NCBI RefSeq assembly: GCF_016865425.1
Contig: NZ_AP023355.1
Span: 1,920,198-1,984,197, forward strand
Reading direction: 5' to 3'
DNA length: 64,000 bases
From: Actinocatenispora thailandica
GTDB taxonomy: Bacteria > Actinomycetota > Actinomycetes > Mycobacteriales > Micromonosporaceae
The notes under the pieces were generated by a model. That model worked only from the letters and a program-made list of their open reading frames with translations. It did no database searches and was not told the DNA's origin. Each line of letters begins with the position of its first letter. Position 1 is the stretch's first letter. This document shows positions 43,059 through 51,505 of the stretch, in pieces. A program made the position numbers and the translations under genes.

Positions 43059-43484
43059 TCAGTGGTTGCGGTAGATGCCGTCGGCGTCGGCGCCGGCGAC
43101 GAGCTCGTCGAAGCTGAGGTTGTCGGTGAACAGGTTCGCCTCGATGGTGCGCACCGCCTCCGGCACGCACCGGAAACTGCGTCCCCGCTCCGCCGGGTGC
43201 AGGTCGACGACGAGGAGCGGGTGCCGGAACTCGCGCAGCGCGACGTCGTCGACCACGAACAGGAACGTGTGCGGGTACTCCGGCGGCACCAGGGCGAGCA
43301 CCTCGGCGAGGGTGCATCCGGCGTACTGCGGGTCGTTCAGCGGGTGCACGCCGGCCTGCATGCCGAGGCCGCTGTCCTCCTCCGGCTCGAACACGTCGGT
43401 CAGGATCGAGGTCCACCCGGTGTCGTCGGCGAAGCCGGTGCGGACCAGCAGTGCGACCTCGGTGGCAGGGAGTGGCTGCGGCAT
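43059..43484 (-). CDS. DUF6924-like protein
   Basis: 141 aa; ATG preceded by AGAAGG. The sequence ALLVRTGFADDTGWTSILTDVF, CTLAEVLALVPPEYPHTFLFVVDDVALREFRHPLLVVDL and RCVPEAVRTIEANLFTDNLSFDELVAGADADGIYR matches what I recall of the small actinobacterial DUF6924 family, which has no known function and often lies near regulators. It begins eight bases after the stop of the membrane protein gene and is its operon partner. Confidence 0.82.
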   Translation of the reverse strand: MPQPLPATEVALLVRTGFADDTGWTSILTDVFEPEEDSGLGMQAGVHPLNDPQYAGCTLAEVLALVPPEYPHTFLFVVDDVALREFRHPLLVVDLHPAERGRSFRCVPEAVRTIEANLFTDNLSFDELVAGADADGIYRNH

Positions 43485-43492
43485 GTGCCTTC

Positions 43493-44512
43493 TCATTCCG
43501 GTGGGACGACGGTGATGGCGGTGTGCCGGTGGTGCGCCCGTACCGCGGCGAACAGCAGGGCGATCGCGCCGGCGCCGAACGCGATGGTGCCGGCGAGGGC
43601 GAGGGGCAGCGGGGTACCGAGGTCGGTGGCGTGCACCAGCCCGTACCAGACGTAGGTGAGCAGCAACCCGCCGGCGACCGCGAGCCGGTGCCCGGCGCCC
43701 CAGCCGGCGCGGTGCGAGCAGCGCACCAGCAGTACCGCGCAGCCGGCCGCGTAGGCCGCCCAGATCGCCAGTTGCGGCCACGCGCCGAGGAACCAGGAGA
43801 GCACGGTGTCGATCGCCCAGTAGCCGCTGGAGACGAGGAATGCGGCGACGCCGACGCGCACGGCCGGCGGTGCCGGCCGGCGCCGCGGGTCGATCCGCGG
43901 TGGCCCGGGCCAGCGCCGCGCGACGAGCACGGCCGAGGCGACGAGCAGCACGATCGCGACGGCGACGACGCCGAACTGGCCGCCGCTGCCGACGAACCGG
44001 TACGTGTCGTACTGCACGAAGGCCAGCGCGGTGCAGCCCAGGACGAAGATCGCCGCGGTCACGGCGAGACCGGTGCGGCGCAGCCACGGCCGGAGCGGCT
44101 CGGTGGCGAACCCCTCGACGAGGGCGATCGGCACGCAGATGCTCCAGATGGTGTGCAGTGTCAGCGATCCCTGCACCAGCTCCGCGCTGATGTCGAGCCC
44201 CGGGATGGGGGCGAGGCCGGCGAAGCTGGGCAGCCCGAGGTAGCCGGGGTTGAACAGCATCTGGTCGATCGGGCCCTCTTCGAGCAGCGCGTACCCGGCG
44301 GCGAGCAGCACCAGCACCGGCCAGCCGCCGCCGAGGCGGCGCCCGACCTCCCGGACCAGCAGCGCGCCCCCGCCGTACATGGGTGCCAGGGCGAGCAGCC
44401 ACGGCAGCGCGGTGATCGGCTGGTTGCCGAGCAGGAACTCGCCCAGGTACGGCGCGAGCAGGAACAGCCCGACCAGCAGCGGCCACCGTCGTTCCGTCCG
44501 TTCCCGGGTCAT
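43493..44512 (-). CDS. Polytopic membrane protein, unknown function
   Basis: 339 aa with about nine to ten hydrophobic segments: LLVGLFLLAPYLGEFLLG, TALPWLLALAPMYGGGALLV, VLVLLAAGYALLEEG, and later segments to ALAGTIAFGAGAIALLFAAV. Charged EEGPIDQMLFNPGY and SGYWAIDTVLSWF loops look conserved, but I know no family function. A TAATGT -10 on the minus strand (44524-44519) ends six bases before the ATG, suggesting leaderless translation. The divergent acyltransferase gene starts 164 bp away, so the two may share regulation. Confidence 0.85.
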   Translation of the reverse strand: MTRERTERRWPLLVGLFLLAPYLGEFLLGNQPITALPWLLALAPMYGGGALLVREVGRRLGGGWPVLVLLAAGYALLEEGPIDQMLFNPGYLGLPSFAGLAPIPGLDISAELVQGSLTLHTIWSICVPIALVEGFATEPLRPWLRRTGLAVTAAIFVLGCTALAFVQYDTYRFVGSGGQFGVVAVAIVLLVASAVLVARRWPGPPRIDPRRRPAPPAVRVGVAAFLVSSGYWAIDTVLSWFLGAWPQLAIWAAYAAGCAVLLVRCSHRAGWGAGHRLAVAGGLLLTYVWYGLVHATDLGTPLPLALAGTIAFGAGAIALLFAAVRAHHRHTAITVVPPE

Positions 44513-44562
44513 GAGAGCACATTACCAGAGCAACCACTCTATTAATCGGCTGCTCGCCGATG

Positions 44563-44632
44563 GTGGGCCTGGACCCACCCGGCACGGGGTCCAGCGGGAT
44601 ACCGCCGATGTCACCCGCTTCGTACGTTCGTC
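44563..44632 (+). promoter_or_regulatory. Promoter block shared with the two-component operon
   Basis: A 70-bp block beginning GTGGGCCTGGACCCACCC, with GGATACCG at offset 34 and TTCGTA at offset 56, is found again at 52541-52610 with the same spacing and 50 of 70 identical bases. TACGTT (44623-44628) is the likely -10. The core GTGGG-N6-CCCAC is palindromic. Confidence 0.7.
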
Positions 44633-44676
44633 CTGCTGCCGGTGACGCGGCAGGACATCGGCGAACGGAGACCATC

Positions 44677-45909
44677 ATGAGCGTGTTGCGAGACCAGCCG
44701 GATTCCCTGGTGCGCAACGGGACCGGCGACCGGGCGGGGCGCCGCCTGTGGTTCGTGGACAACCTGCGGATCCTGCTCACGGTGTTGGTGGTGCTGCACC
44801 ACGTCGCCGTCGGCTACAGCGGTCTGGGCATGTGGTACTACGACGAGCAGCCGACGAGCACCGCGGTCGGAATCGGCCTCACCGCGTTCCTGATGCTGAA
44901 CCAGGCATGGTTCATGGGCGCGTTCTTCCTGCTGTCCGGGCACTTCACGCCCGGCTCGTACCAGCGGAAGGGTGCCCGGGCGTTCCTGCGCGACCGGCTG
45001 GTCCGGTTGGGCATCCCGCTGCTCGTCTTCTACTTCGTGCTCAACCCGATCCTGTCGGTCGGCGACTACCACGGCGGTTCGCTGGGGACCGCGTACCTGC
45101 ACGCGATCGGGTCCGGGCCGCTGTGGTTCGCGCTGGCGCTGCTGGTCTTCGACGGCTGCTACGCGGCGGTACGCGCGGTGGCCGGCGCCCGTCGATCGCG
45201 GACCCGCGGCCGGTCGCCGCGGGCCGGAGAGCCCGCGACAGGCACCGGCGTCGGCCGGCCGGGCCGCCCGAACGGGCTGCTGCGCTGGGCGGAGGACGCG
45301 GGCGGGGCGCCGAAGCGGCGCGCCGTGCTCGGGTTCGTGGCGCTGCTGGCGCTCGCGACGTACGCGCTGCGGATCGTGGTACCGGAAGGGTTCTGGCTGC
45401 CGGTGGTCGACTTTCCGACCGGCGCCTACCTGCCGCAGTACGCGGGGTTCTTCGCCCTCGGCGCGCTGGCGTACCGGCGCGGCTGGTTCCACGCCGTCAC
45501 GCCGCGGCTCGGCTGGTTCGGCGCCGGGCTCGCGGCCGGGGCCACGGTGCTGTTCCTGCCACTGGCTCTGAGCGGCGGCCTCACCGGCTGGACCGGCCAC
45601 GGCACCCCCAGCTCGCTGTGCTACGCCCTGTTCGACTCCGGCTTCGCGGTGGGCCTGCTGCTCGCCCTGATCGCCCTGTTCCGCCACCGGTTCGACGGCC
45701 AGGGCCCGCTGCGCCGGTACCTGTCCCGGCACGCGTTCACCGTCTACGTCAGCCACGCCGCGGTGGTGACCGCCGCCGGCTACGGCCTCTCCGCACTCGC
45801 GGTGCCGACGCTGCCGAAGGTCGTACTGCTGGCGGCGGTGACGGTGCCGGCCTGCTTCGCCCTGGCCGGCCCGATCCGGCGGCTGCCCGGCGTTCGCCGG
45901 GTGCTGTGA
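44677..45909 (+). CDS. Membrane acyltransferase (Acyl_transf_3/OafA-like)
   Basis: 410 aa; ATG with ACGGAG upstream. After a polar start comes RLWFVDNLRILLTVLVVLHHVAVGYSGLG, the family's first helix with catalytic-site Arg and His, then WFMGAFFLLSGHFTPGSYQRKG. About ten to eleven membrane segments are predicted. An Arg/Gly/Pro-rich loop (about residues 168-215) divides the protein. Family members acylate sugars, peptidoglycan or antibiotics in the membrane using acyl-CoA. The promoter shares a long conserved block with the small-membrane-protein/sensor kinase operon at 52.6 kb, so it is a likely target of that two-component system. Confidence 0.92.
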   Translation: MSVLRDQPDSLVRNGTGDRAGRRLWFVDNLRILLTVLVVLHHVAVGYSGLGMWYYDEQPTSTAVGIGLTAFLMLNQAWFMGAFFLLSGHFTPGSYQRKGARAFLRDRLVRLGIPLLVFYFVLNPILSVGDYHGGSLGTAYLHAIGSGPLWFALALLVFDGCYAAVRAVAGARRSRTRGRSPRAGEPATGTGVGRPGRPNGLLRWAEDAGGAPKRRAVLGFVALLALATYALRIVVPEGFWLPVVDFPTGAYLPQYAGFFALGALAYRRGWFHAVTPRLGWFGAGLAAGATVLFLPLALSGGLTGWTGHGTPSSLCYALFDSGFAVGLLLALIALFRHRFDGQGPLRRYLSRHAFTVYVSHAAVVTAAGYGLSALAVPTLPKVVLLAAVTVPACFALAGPIRRLPGVRRVL

Positions 45910-45989
45910 CCGGGCCCGGTTCGGGCCGCGGCCCGGCCGCGGCGCCGGACCGCCGATCCTGCCGGCGCGACCGGCCGGCGTGGCCGGAG

Positions 45990-46012
45990 CCGGCCGCCGG
46001 GCCGGCGGCCGG
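45990..46012. terminator. Hairpin between convergent acyltransferase and DUF899 genes
   Basis: CCGGCCGCC (45990-45998) and GGCGGCCGG (46004-46012) form perfect 9-bp arms with a 5-nt loop, 6 bp from the DUF899 stop. Further GC-rich self-complementary sequence lies just left. Confidence 0.55.
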
Positions 46013-46018
46013 GCCCGA

Positions 46019-46753
46019 TCAGTCGGCGGTGGCCGGGGCACCCAGGTCGTCGGAGCGTCCGGCCCGGATCCGGGACCACTGCGCGGCGGGGCGGTCGCCG
46101 ACCCGGGCCGGGTCCGGGATGTCCTGCGGCCAGCCGGCCGGCGAGTCCTCCCACGGCTCCTGCCGCCCGTACACCGTCAGGTCCAGCAGGCCGTAGCTCT
46201 GGTCCATCGCCTCGACCCCGCGCCCGGTGGTCCAGTACGTCTCGAAGACCCGGTCGCCCCGGCGCAGGTAACAGGCCAGTACGAACGGGCCGCGGCCGGC
46301 GAGCAGGGTGTCCAGCGATGGCTGCGCCGAGTACCACGGCACGTCCCAACCCATGAAGTCGCGGTACCGGACGCTCTGCTCGTACGGGCCCTGGCACAGG
46401 GTCGCGTAGGTCACGTCGCGCGAGTGCAGGTACGCCAGCTCCCGCACCTGGCTGTTGAAGAACGTGCAGCCGGGGCACTGCTGCGCGGCCGGTGCGCCGG
46501 TGTGCCACATCTGGTAGTACGCGATCAGCTGGCGCCGCCCCTCGAACGCGTCCAGCAAGGTCACCGGCCCGTGCGGGCCGATCAGCGGGCTCGCCGCCGG
46601 TACCTCCACCATCGGCAGCCGCCGCCGGGCCGCGGCGATCGCGTCACCGGCCCGGCTGTGCTCCTTCTCCCTGCTGCGCAGTTCGTCCAGCTGTGCCTGG
46701 TATGCGGCGCGATCGGTGATGGCAGGCGCCGCGGTGTCGATCTCGGTGTTCAT
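46019..46753 (-). CDS. DUF899 thioredoxin-like protein
   Basis: 244 aa. The family plan is clear: RSREKEHSRAGDAIAAARRRLPMVEV, then FEGRRQLIAYYQMWHTGAPAAQQCPGCTFFNSQVRELAYLHSRDVTYATLCQGPYE, with a CPGC redox-like motif in a thioredoxin fold, then WDVPWYSAQPSLDTLL and VFETYWTTGRGVEAMDQSYGLLDLTVYGRQEPWEDSPAGWPQ. Function is unknown, although peroxidase- or disulfide-type chemistry is often proposed from the Cys pair. It has its own promoter region of about 115 bp, facing away from the sigma factor gene's end. Confidence 0.92.
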   Translation of the reverse strand: MNTEIDTAAPAITDRAAYQAQLDELRSREKEHSRAGDAIAAARRRLPMVEVPAASPLIGPHGPVTLLDAFEGRRQLIAYYQMWHTGAPAAQQCPGCTFFNSQVRELAYLHSRDVTYATLCQGPYEQSVRYRDFMGWDVPWYSAQPSLDTLLAGRGPFVLACYLRRGDRVFETYWTTGRGVEAMDQSYGLLDLTVYGRQEPWEDSPAGWPQDIPDPARVGDRPAAQWSRIRAGRSDDLGAPATAD

Positions 46754-46869
46754 CGGAACCGTTCCCTCCGTGTCGGTGGACTCTCACCCCACCGACGAAC
46801 CGCGCGCCGCCGGATCGACACCGGCAGCGAAACAATTTCCCGGTGGCGTCTCCCGGCCGGCGCGGCAGG

Positions 46870-48117
46870 TCAGGTGGCGGGCTCGTCCGGGGCCAGCTCG
46901 GCCAGCCGGGCCTCCAGGTAGCGGCGCTCCGGCCCGGTCGGCGCCAGCGCCAGCGCGTCCCGGTACGCCTGCCGGGCCTCGCCGGTACGGCCCGCGCGGC
47001 GCAGCAGGTCCGCCCGGGTCGCCGGCAGCAGGTGGTAGCCGTCCAGCCGGCCGTCGGCGGCCAACTCGTCGACCAGCGCCAGGCCGGCCGGGATCCCGTC
47101 GGCCATCGCCACCGCGACCGCCCGGTTCAGGGCCACCACCGGCGACGGCGCCAACCGCGCCAACGTCGCGTACAGCGCGGCGATCTGGCCCCAGTCGGTA
47201 CTCGCCGGGTCCGGTGCGGTGGCGTGGCAGGCGGCGATCGCGGCCTGCACCTGGTACGGCCCGGTGCGGCGGGCGGCGAGCGCCCCGTCGAGGACCGCGA
47301 CCCCCTCGGCGATCAGTGCCGCGTCCCAGGCCGACCGGTCCTGGCGTTCCAGCGGCACCAGCGTCCCGTCGGCGGTGCGGCTGGCGCGGCGCGCCTCGTG
47401 CAGCAGCATCAGTGCGAGCAGTCCGGCCGGCTCCGGTTCGGCCGGCAGCAGCCGGCACAGCACCCGGGTCAGCCGGATCGCCTCGGCGGTCAACGCGCGG
47501 CGCGCGTTCGGCCGCTCCTCGCCGTACCCCTCGTTGAAGATCAGGTACAGCACCGCGAGCACGGCGGACAGCCGCTGCCCGAGCACCTCCGCCGGCGGCA
47601 CCCGGTACGGGATCCCGGCCTCGGCGATCTTGCGCTTGGCCCGCACCAGCCGTTGTGCCATGGCCGGCTCGGTGGTCAGGAACGCCCGGGCGATCTCGGT
47701 GGTGGTCAGCCCGGCCAGGGTGCGCAGCGTCAGCGCGACCCGGGCGGCGAACGGCAGCGCCGGGTGGCAGCAGGTGAAGATCAGGCGCAGCCGGTCGTCC
47801 GGGATCTCCTCGGCCGCCGCCACCGCCGGGTCGCGTTCGAGCACCGCGAGCTGGCGCAGCTTGGCCGCGCCGGTGGCGTCGCGACGCAGCCGGTCGAGGG
47901 CGCGGTGCCGACCCGCGGTGAGCAGCCACGCGCCGGGGCGGCGCGGCACCCCGTCCCGCGGCCAGGTGGCGAGCGCCGCGGCGAACGCGTCCTGGGCGCA
48001 GTCCTCGGCGAGGTCCCAGTCGCCGGTCAGGCCGATCAGGGTGGCGACGAGCTGGCCCCATTCCTCCCGGTACGCCGTCTCGACCGCCGCGGTGACCCGG
48101 TCGCCGGGCGCGTTCAC
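46870..48117 (-). CDS. Long ECF sigma factor of the YCII-linked (ECF42-like) group
   Basis: 415 aa from GTG 48117, which overlaps the YCII stop (GTGA). Region 2 lies near residues 12-80 ([36 protein letters not shown], then [18 protein letters not shown]). Region 4 follows ([53 protein letters not shown]). The 200-residue C-terminal extension has [11 protein letters not shown] and [24 protein letters not shown], with TPR-like helices (DUF6596 type). In this group the C-terminal domain, not an anti-sigma, is thought to control activity, and the partner is always a YCII/DGPF protein, as here. Confidence 0.93.
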   Translation of the reverse strand: MNAPGDRVTAAVETAYREEWGQLVATLIGLTGDWDLAEDCAQDAFAAALATWPRDGVPRRPGAWLLTAGRHRALDRLRRDATGAAKLRQLAVLERDPAVAAAEEIPDDRLRLIFTCCHPALPFAARVALTLRTLAGLTTTEIARAFLTTEPAMAQRLVRAKRKIAEAGIPYRVPPAEVLGQRLSAVLAVLYLIFNEGYGEERPNARRALTAEAIRLTRVLCRLLPAEPEPAGLLALMLLHEARRASRTADGTLVPLERQDRSAWDAALIAEGVAVLDGALAARRTGPYQVQAAIAACHATAPDPASTDWGQIAALYATLARLAPSPVVALNRAVAVAMADGIPAGLALVDELAADGRLDGYHLLPATRADLLRRAGRTGEARQAYRDALALAPTGPERRYLEARLAELAPDEPAT

Positions 48118-48449
48118 TCCCAGACCGGGCGGATCTCGACCGCGCCCCAGCGCGCGTACGGATGGCCGGCGGCGATCTCGATCGCCTCGTCCAGGCTGGC
48201 GCACTCGACGATGGCGAAACCACCGACGAAGTCCTTCGTCTCGGCGAACGGGCCGTCCGACACCAGCGTCTCGCCGTCCCGGACCCGCACCGTGGTCGCG
48301 TCCACCACCGGACGCAACCGGGCGCCGGTCAGGCGGGCGCCGCGGCGTTCCAGGTCGTCGAGCCACGCCTGGTGCACCGGGTCGGCGGCCAGCTCCTCGT
48401 TGCTCGGTGCGGCCGTCTCGTCGTCGCAGATCAACAGCGCGTACTTCAT
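48114..48449 (-). CDS. YCII-related (DGPF-domain) protein
   Basis: 111 aa from ATG 48447-48449; a longer in-frame start lacks support. The sequence [11 protein letters not shown], then [69 protein letters not shown], contains the name-giving [10 protein letters not shown] motif. It is the first gene of a two-gene operon with the ECF sigma factor. A signalling or small-molecule sensing role is inferred in other bacteria from this fixed pairing; nothing in the sequence identifies a ligand. A perfect 9-bp-arm inverted repeat lies 36 bp upstream. Confidence 0.92.
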   Translation of the reverse strand: MKYALLICDDETAAPSNEELAADPVHQAWLDDLERRGARLTGARLRPVVDATTVRVRDGETLVSDGPFAETKDFVGGFAIVECASLDEAIEIAAGHPYARWGAVEIRPVWE

Positions 48450-48484
48450 CGCCACATTCTGCCTCGCCGGTGCGTACCGTTGCG

Positions 48485-48509
48485 GTGTCCGTCTACTGAG
48501 GACGGACAC
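48485..48509. promoter_or_regulatory. Inverted repeat upstream of YCII/sigma operon
   Basis: GTGTCCGTC-N7-GACGGACAC (48485-48509) has perfect 9-bp arms, 36 bp before the YCII start. Operator or ECF promoter element are both possible. Confidence 0.55.
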
Positions 48510-48538
48510 GCAGCGGATCGAGCCCAGTTCTGAGCGGC

Positions 48539-48618
48539 CGTTATCTACTACATAACGTTGTCGTAGTTAGGCTCGATGGGCGAGGCCATCGCACCGGCAC
48601 CGGGCCCGAAACGGGCCC
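48539..48618 (+). promoter_or_regulatory. AT-rich promoter palindrome and leader hairpin
   Basis: CGTTAT-N7-ATAACG (48539-48557) sits in an unusually AT-rich patch, followed by TAGTTAGGCT, which offers -10 hexamers. The transcribed leader then contains GGGCCCG-AAA-CGGGCCC (48602-48618), a tight hairpin, about 50 nt before the GTG of the membrane protein gene. Confidence 0.5.
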
Positions 48619-48667
48619 CTGATCCCCCCGGCCGGCAGGAACCGGACGTTTCACGGGGGGTCGTACG

Positions 48668-50215
48668 GTGCTCGTCGGTCTGACGCAGGTGATGCCGCGG
48701 CGCGCCGTCGTGCCGCGCCGCGGCCGGTTCGTCCCGACCGTGGCGCTCTACGCGGTCGGCGCCGCCCTCGGCCTCGCCGTCGCCTGGTGGTTTCCGTGGA
48801 GCGGTGACACCGGGCTGCACATCGCCGTCGTCGAGCAGCTGTCCCGGCACCTGGGCGACCCGCCCGACCCGCTGGTCGGCGCGCACGCCGCCAGCCCCTA
48901 CTACTCGCCGTACAGCCTGGTCCAGGCGCTGCTGGCGCGGGTCACCGGCCTCGGCGGGTACGACGTGCTGCGCGTCTCGGCGCTCGGCAACGCGCTGCTG
49001 ATCGCCAGCGGCCTGCACCACCTGGTCCGACGGTTGTCGACCGCGCCGTGGGCGCCGCTCGCGGCGCTGGTCGCGATCCTCCTGCTGCAGGGCACCACGC
49101 TGCTGACCTGGAGCGGGTTCCTCGGCCTCCAGTCGCTGGCCATCACGCTGTCCTACCCGGCCGCGTTCGCGCTGGGCGTCACGCTGCACCTGTGGGGGCT
49201 GGTCGCCGCCCGGCTCGTCGGGCGCGGCGGCCCCTGGACCTTCCCCGTCGCCGGCCTGCTCGCCGCCGACGTGGTACTCGACCACCAGTTCACCGCGGTC
49301 GCGGCGGCGCTCGGCTGCCTGGCACTGGTCGTCGGCGGCCGGCGCCGGCTGAACCTGGTCGAAGTGGCGTGCTGGTCGGCCGCCGTCGCGATCGCGGCCG
49401 CCGCGCTCGCCACCTGGCCGTACTTCCCGGTGCTGTCGTTGCTGTCGTCGACCGGCGGGCTGGACCGGATCCAGGCGCCGCTCTACCACCATCTGCTCGG
49501 TTTCTACGGGCTCGGCCTCGCCACCGGCATCCCGGCCCTGGCGCTGCGGGTGTACCGGCGGCGCACCGATCCGTTGGCCTGGCTGGCCGTTCTCGCCGGG
49601 CTGTTCGTCGGGTACGGCTGGGTCACCGGGCACGCCACCTGGGCCCGGCTGCTGCCGGCGGTGCTGCTGGCGGGGCAGCTCGCGGTCGGCATCGAGGTGG
49701 CCGAACAGCTCGCCCGCCGTCCCGGCACGGGCCGCGGCCGGCTGACGGTGGCCGCGGCGGCGCTCGGCTGCCTGGTGGCGCTGCCCACCCAGGCCGGCGT
49801 GCTGCACTACGCCGCGCCGCTGCCGGCGAGCCTGGACCGGCACCTGGCGACGAAACGGGACTGGGTGGGCTACGGGTGGGTCACCCGCTGGATCGGCACC
49901 GGACGGACCGTGCTGGCCGGTACGTACCACGCCGCCCGGATGCTGCCCGGCTACCGGATCTTCACGCTGGCCCCGGCCTACCCGGAACCGTGGCTGCGCT
50001 CGGCGCCGGCGCGCCGCGCCGCCCGGGCGGCGATCCTCGACCCGGCGACCGGCCACGCCCGCCGCGCCGCCCTGCTCGGCGCCTACCGGATCCGTTTCCT
50101 GGTGGTCTATCCCGGGCAGGCCGCCGCGTTACGGCACGCCGGGGTGCGGCTGCACGAGCTCGGGCGCAGCCCGCGGTTCGGCCACGACGTGCTGTACCGC
50201 GTCGCCCGCGCCTGA
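48668..50215 (+). CDS. Polytopic membrane protein, glycosyltransferase-C-like
   Basis: 515 aa from GTG 48668 with GGGGGG seven bases upstream. About eleven to twelve membrane segments start at residue 22 (FVPTVALYAVGAALGLAVAWWFPW). The first outer loop SGDTGLHIAVVEQLSRHLGDPPDPLVGAHAASPYYSPYSLVQALL places an Asp early, as the GT-C fold requires, and the C terminus is a soluble domain (about 420-515) with RIFTLAPAYPEPWLRSAPARRAARAAI. It resembles mannosyl- or arabinosyl-transferase-like membrane proteins of actinomycetes, using polyprenyl-phosphate sugars, but I cannot assign an activity. A 35-codon leaderless-type frame (48576-48683) overlaps its start. Confidence 0.85.
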   Translation: MLVGLTQVMPRRAVVPRRGRFVPTVALYAVGAALGLAVAWWFPWSGDTGLHIAVVEQLSRHLGDPPDPLVGAHAASPYYSPYSLVQALLARVTGLGGYDVLRVSALGNALLIASGLHHLVRRLSTAPWAPLAALVAILLLQGTTLLTWSGFLGLQSLAITLSYPAAFALGVTLHLWGLVAARLVGRGGPWTFPVAGLLAADVVLDHQFTAVAAALGCLALVVGGRRRLNLVEVACWSAAVAIAAAALATWPYFPVLSLLSSTGGLDRIQAPLYHHLLGFYGLGLATGIPALALRVYRRRTDPLAWLAVLAGLFVGYGWVTGHATWARLLPAVLLAGQLAVGIEVAEQLARRPGTGRGRLTVAAAALGCLVALPTQAGVLHYAAPLPASLDRHLATKRDWVGYGWVTRWIGTGRTVLAGTYHAARMLPGYRIFTLAPAYPEPWLRSAPARRAARAAILDPATGHARRAALLGAYRIRFLVVYPGQAAALRHAGVRLHELGRSPRFGHDVLYRVARA

Positions 50216-50233
50216 CCGGGCCCGGCCCGGCGA

Positions 50234-51202
50234 TCAGGCGGCCAGGTGGGCGGCGAAGAAGCGGCTGGTCGCCGCGGCCAGCGCGGCGGTCTCGGCGTCG
50301 AGGTCCGGGTACTGGAAGTGGCCCGCGGTCAGCACCGCCAGCTCGGCCGGCCCGGCCAGCGCGTTGTGCACCGCGAACTGGCCCGGCGGCGGCACCGACG
50401 GGTCGAACAGGGCCGCGGCCACCAGCGTGGGCGCGGTGAGCTGCCGGGCCGCGGTCGCCGCGTCGAAGAACGCCAGCACCTCGGTCACCTCCGGATGGCG
50501 CGCGGCGTACCGGCGAACCGACTCGCCGCTGCCCGCGCAGTCCAGGGTGAGTCGCAGCGGCTGGTTGCCGAACGTCGGCACGGTCAGCTGCGCGGCGGCG
50601 AACCGCTCGTCCCACGGCAGTGCCAGCGCGCCGAGCCCGCCGCCGAGGCTCTCGCCGAGGTAGCCCAACCGCTCGGTCAGCTCCGGTACCAGCTGGCGCA
50701 GCGCGGTGGCGGCGCACCACAGATCGGCGACGCAGCCGCCGATGACGTACGTCTCCGGCGCCTCGATCCCGTGCAGTACGTGTTCGGCCGTGGTGTCCGG
50801 GATGCCGGGCGTCCGGCCCCGGTCGGGCAACCCGCGGACGCACGGCTGGATCGCGGCCGAGCACGGCAGCGGCAACGGCGACCGCGCTGCGGCCCGGCCG
50901 CCGTAACCGTGCCCCACGACGAAACCGTGCCGGGCCGGTCGCTCGTCCGGCAGCACCGCCCAACCGCCCAGGCGTACGCCGCCGACCGAGCTGAAGGTGA
51001 CCCCGAAGACCTGGCAGCCGTCCCGCTTGTCCTCCACCGGCCCGAGCACCGGGTCCGGATCGACCGCCAGCGCCGCCGCGTACTGCCCGCGCCAGAACTC
51101 GGCGAACCCGGCCGGCGCCACCGGTGCCGGCACGGCGAGCAACCGGTCGAGGTCGTAGCCGTAGGTCGGGTCGAAGCCGAAGCCGTGCGCGAGGATGCCC
51201 AT
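50234..51202 (-). CDS. Acetylxylan esterase/cephalosporin-C deacetylase family (AXE1)
   Basis: 322 aa from ATG 51202; 18 in-frame residues upstream are not needed by the family alignment. The N terminus YDLDRLLAVPAPVAPAGFAEFWRGQYAAAL is characteristic of AXE1. The alpha/beta-hydrolase core has RHGFVVGHGYGGRAA (oxyanion region), the nucleophile in GYLGESLGGGLGALAL (G-E-S-L-G-G), Asp in ALFDPSVPP and His in LTAGHFQYPD. It should deacetylate acetylated sugars or related esters inside the cell, since no signal peptide is visible. It stands alone. Confidence 0.93.
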   Translation of the reverse strand: MGILAHGFGFDPTYGYDLDRLLAVPAPVAPAGFAEFWRGQYAAALAVDPDPVLGPVEDKRDGCQVFGVTFSSVGGVRLGGWAVLPDERPARHGFVVGHGYGGRAAARSPLPLPCSAAIQPCVRGLPDRGRTPGIPDTTAEHVLHGIEAPETYVIGGCVADLWCAATALRQLVPELTERLGYLGESLGGGLGALALPWDERFAAAQLTVPTFGNQPLRLTLDCAGSGESVRRYAARHPEVTEVLAFFDAATAARQLTAPTLVAAALFDPSVPPPGQFAVHNALAGPAELAVLTAGHFQYPDLDAETAALAAATSRFFAAHLAA

Positions 51203-51360
51203 GCCGCTGAACCTAACGGTCGCGGTCTCGCACCCGACCAGCCGGTACGCGGGCATCGCGCGGTGTGGGCGGATCCGGGCCGGGCCCGACGCGGCCCCGG
51301 TACCGCGGCGTCGGCCGGGCGGGGCCGGTCCGGCACGGCCCCGGCGTGCCCGGCCCAGGC

Positions 51361-51505
51361 GGTCAGGCCCAGTCGGTCAGGCCCAGGCGGTCAGGCCCAG
51401 GCGGTCAGGCCCAGGCGGTCAGGACCAGGCGGTCAGGCCCAGGCGGTCAGGACCAGGCGGTCAGGACCAGGCGGTCAGGACCAGGCGGTCAGGACCAGGC
51501 GGTGC
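51361..51505. repeat. Ten tandem 14-bp units ending at a gene stop
   Basis: GGTCAGGCCCAGGC or GGTCAGGACCAGGC starts at 51361 and every 14 bp to 51487. The final unit contains the stop codon of the GH18-like gene (complement at 51489-51491) and its last Trp-Ser codons. The rest extend downstream between that gene and the AXE1 gene start. The 14-bp period is not codon-compatible, so it is non-coding. Confidence 0.93.
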
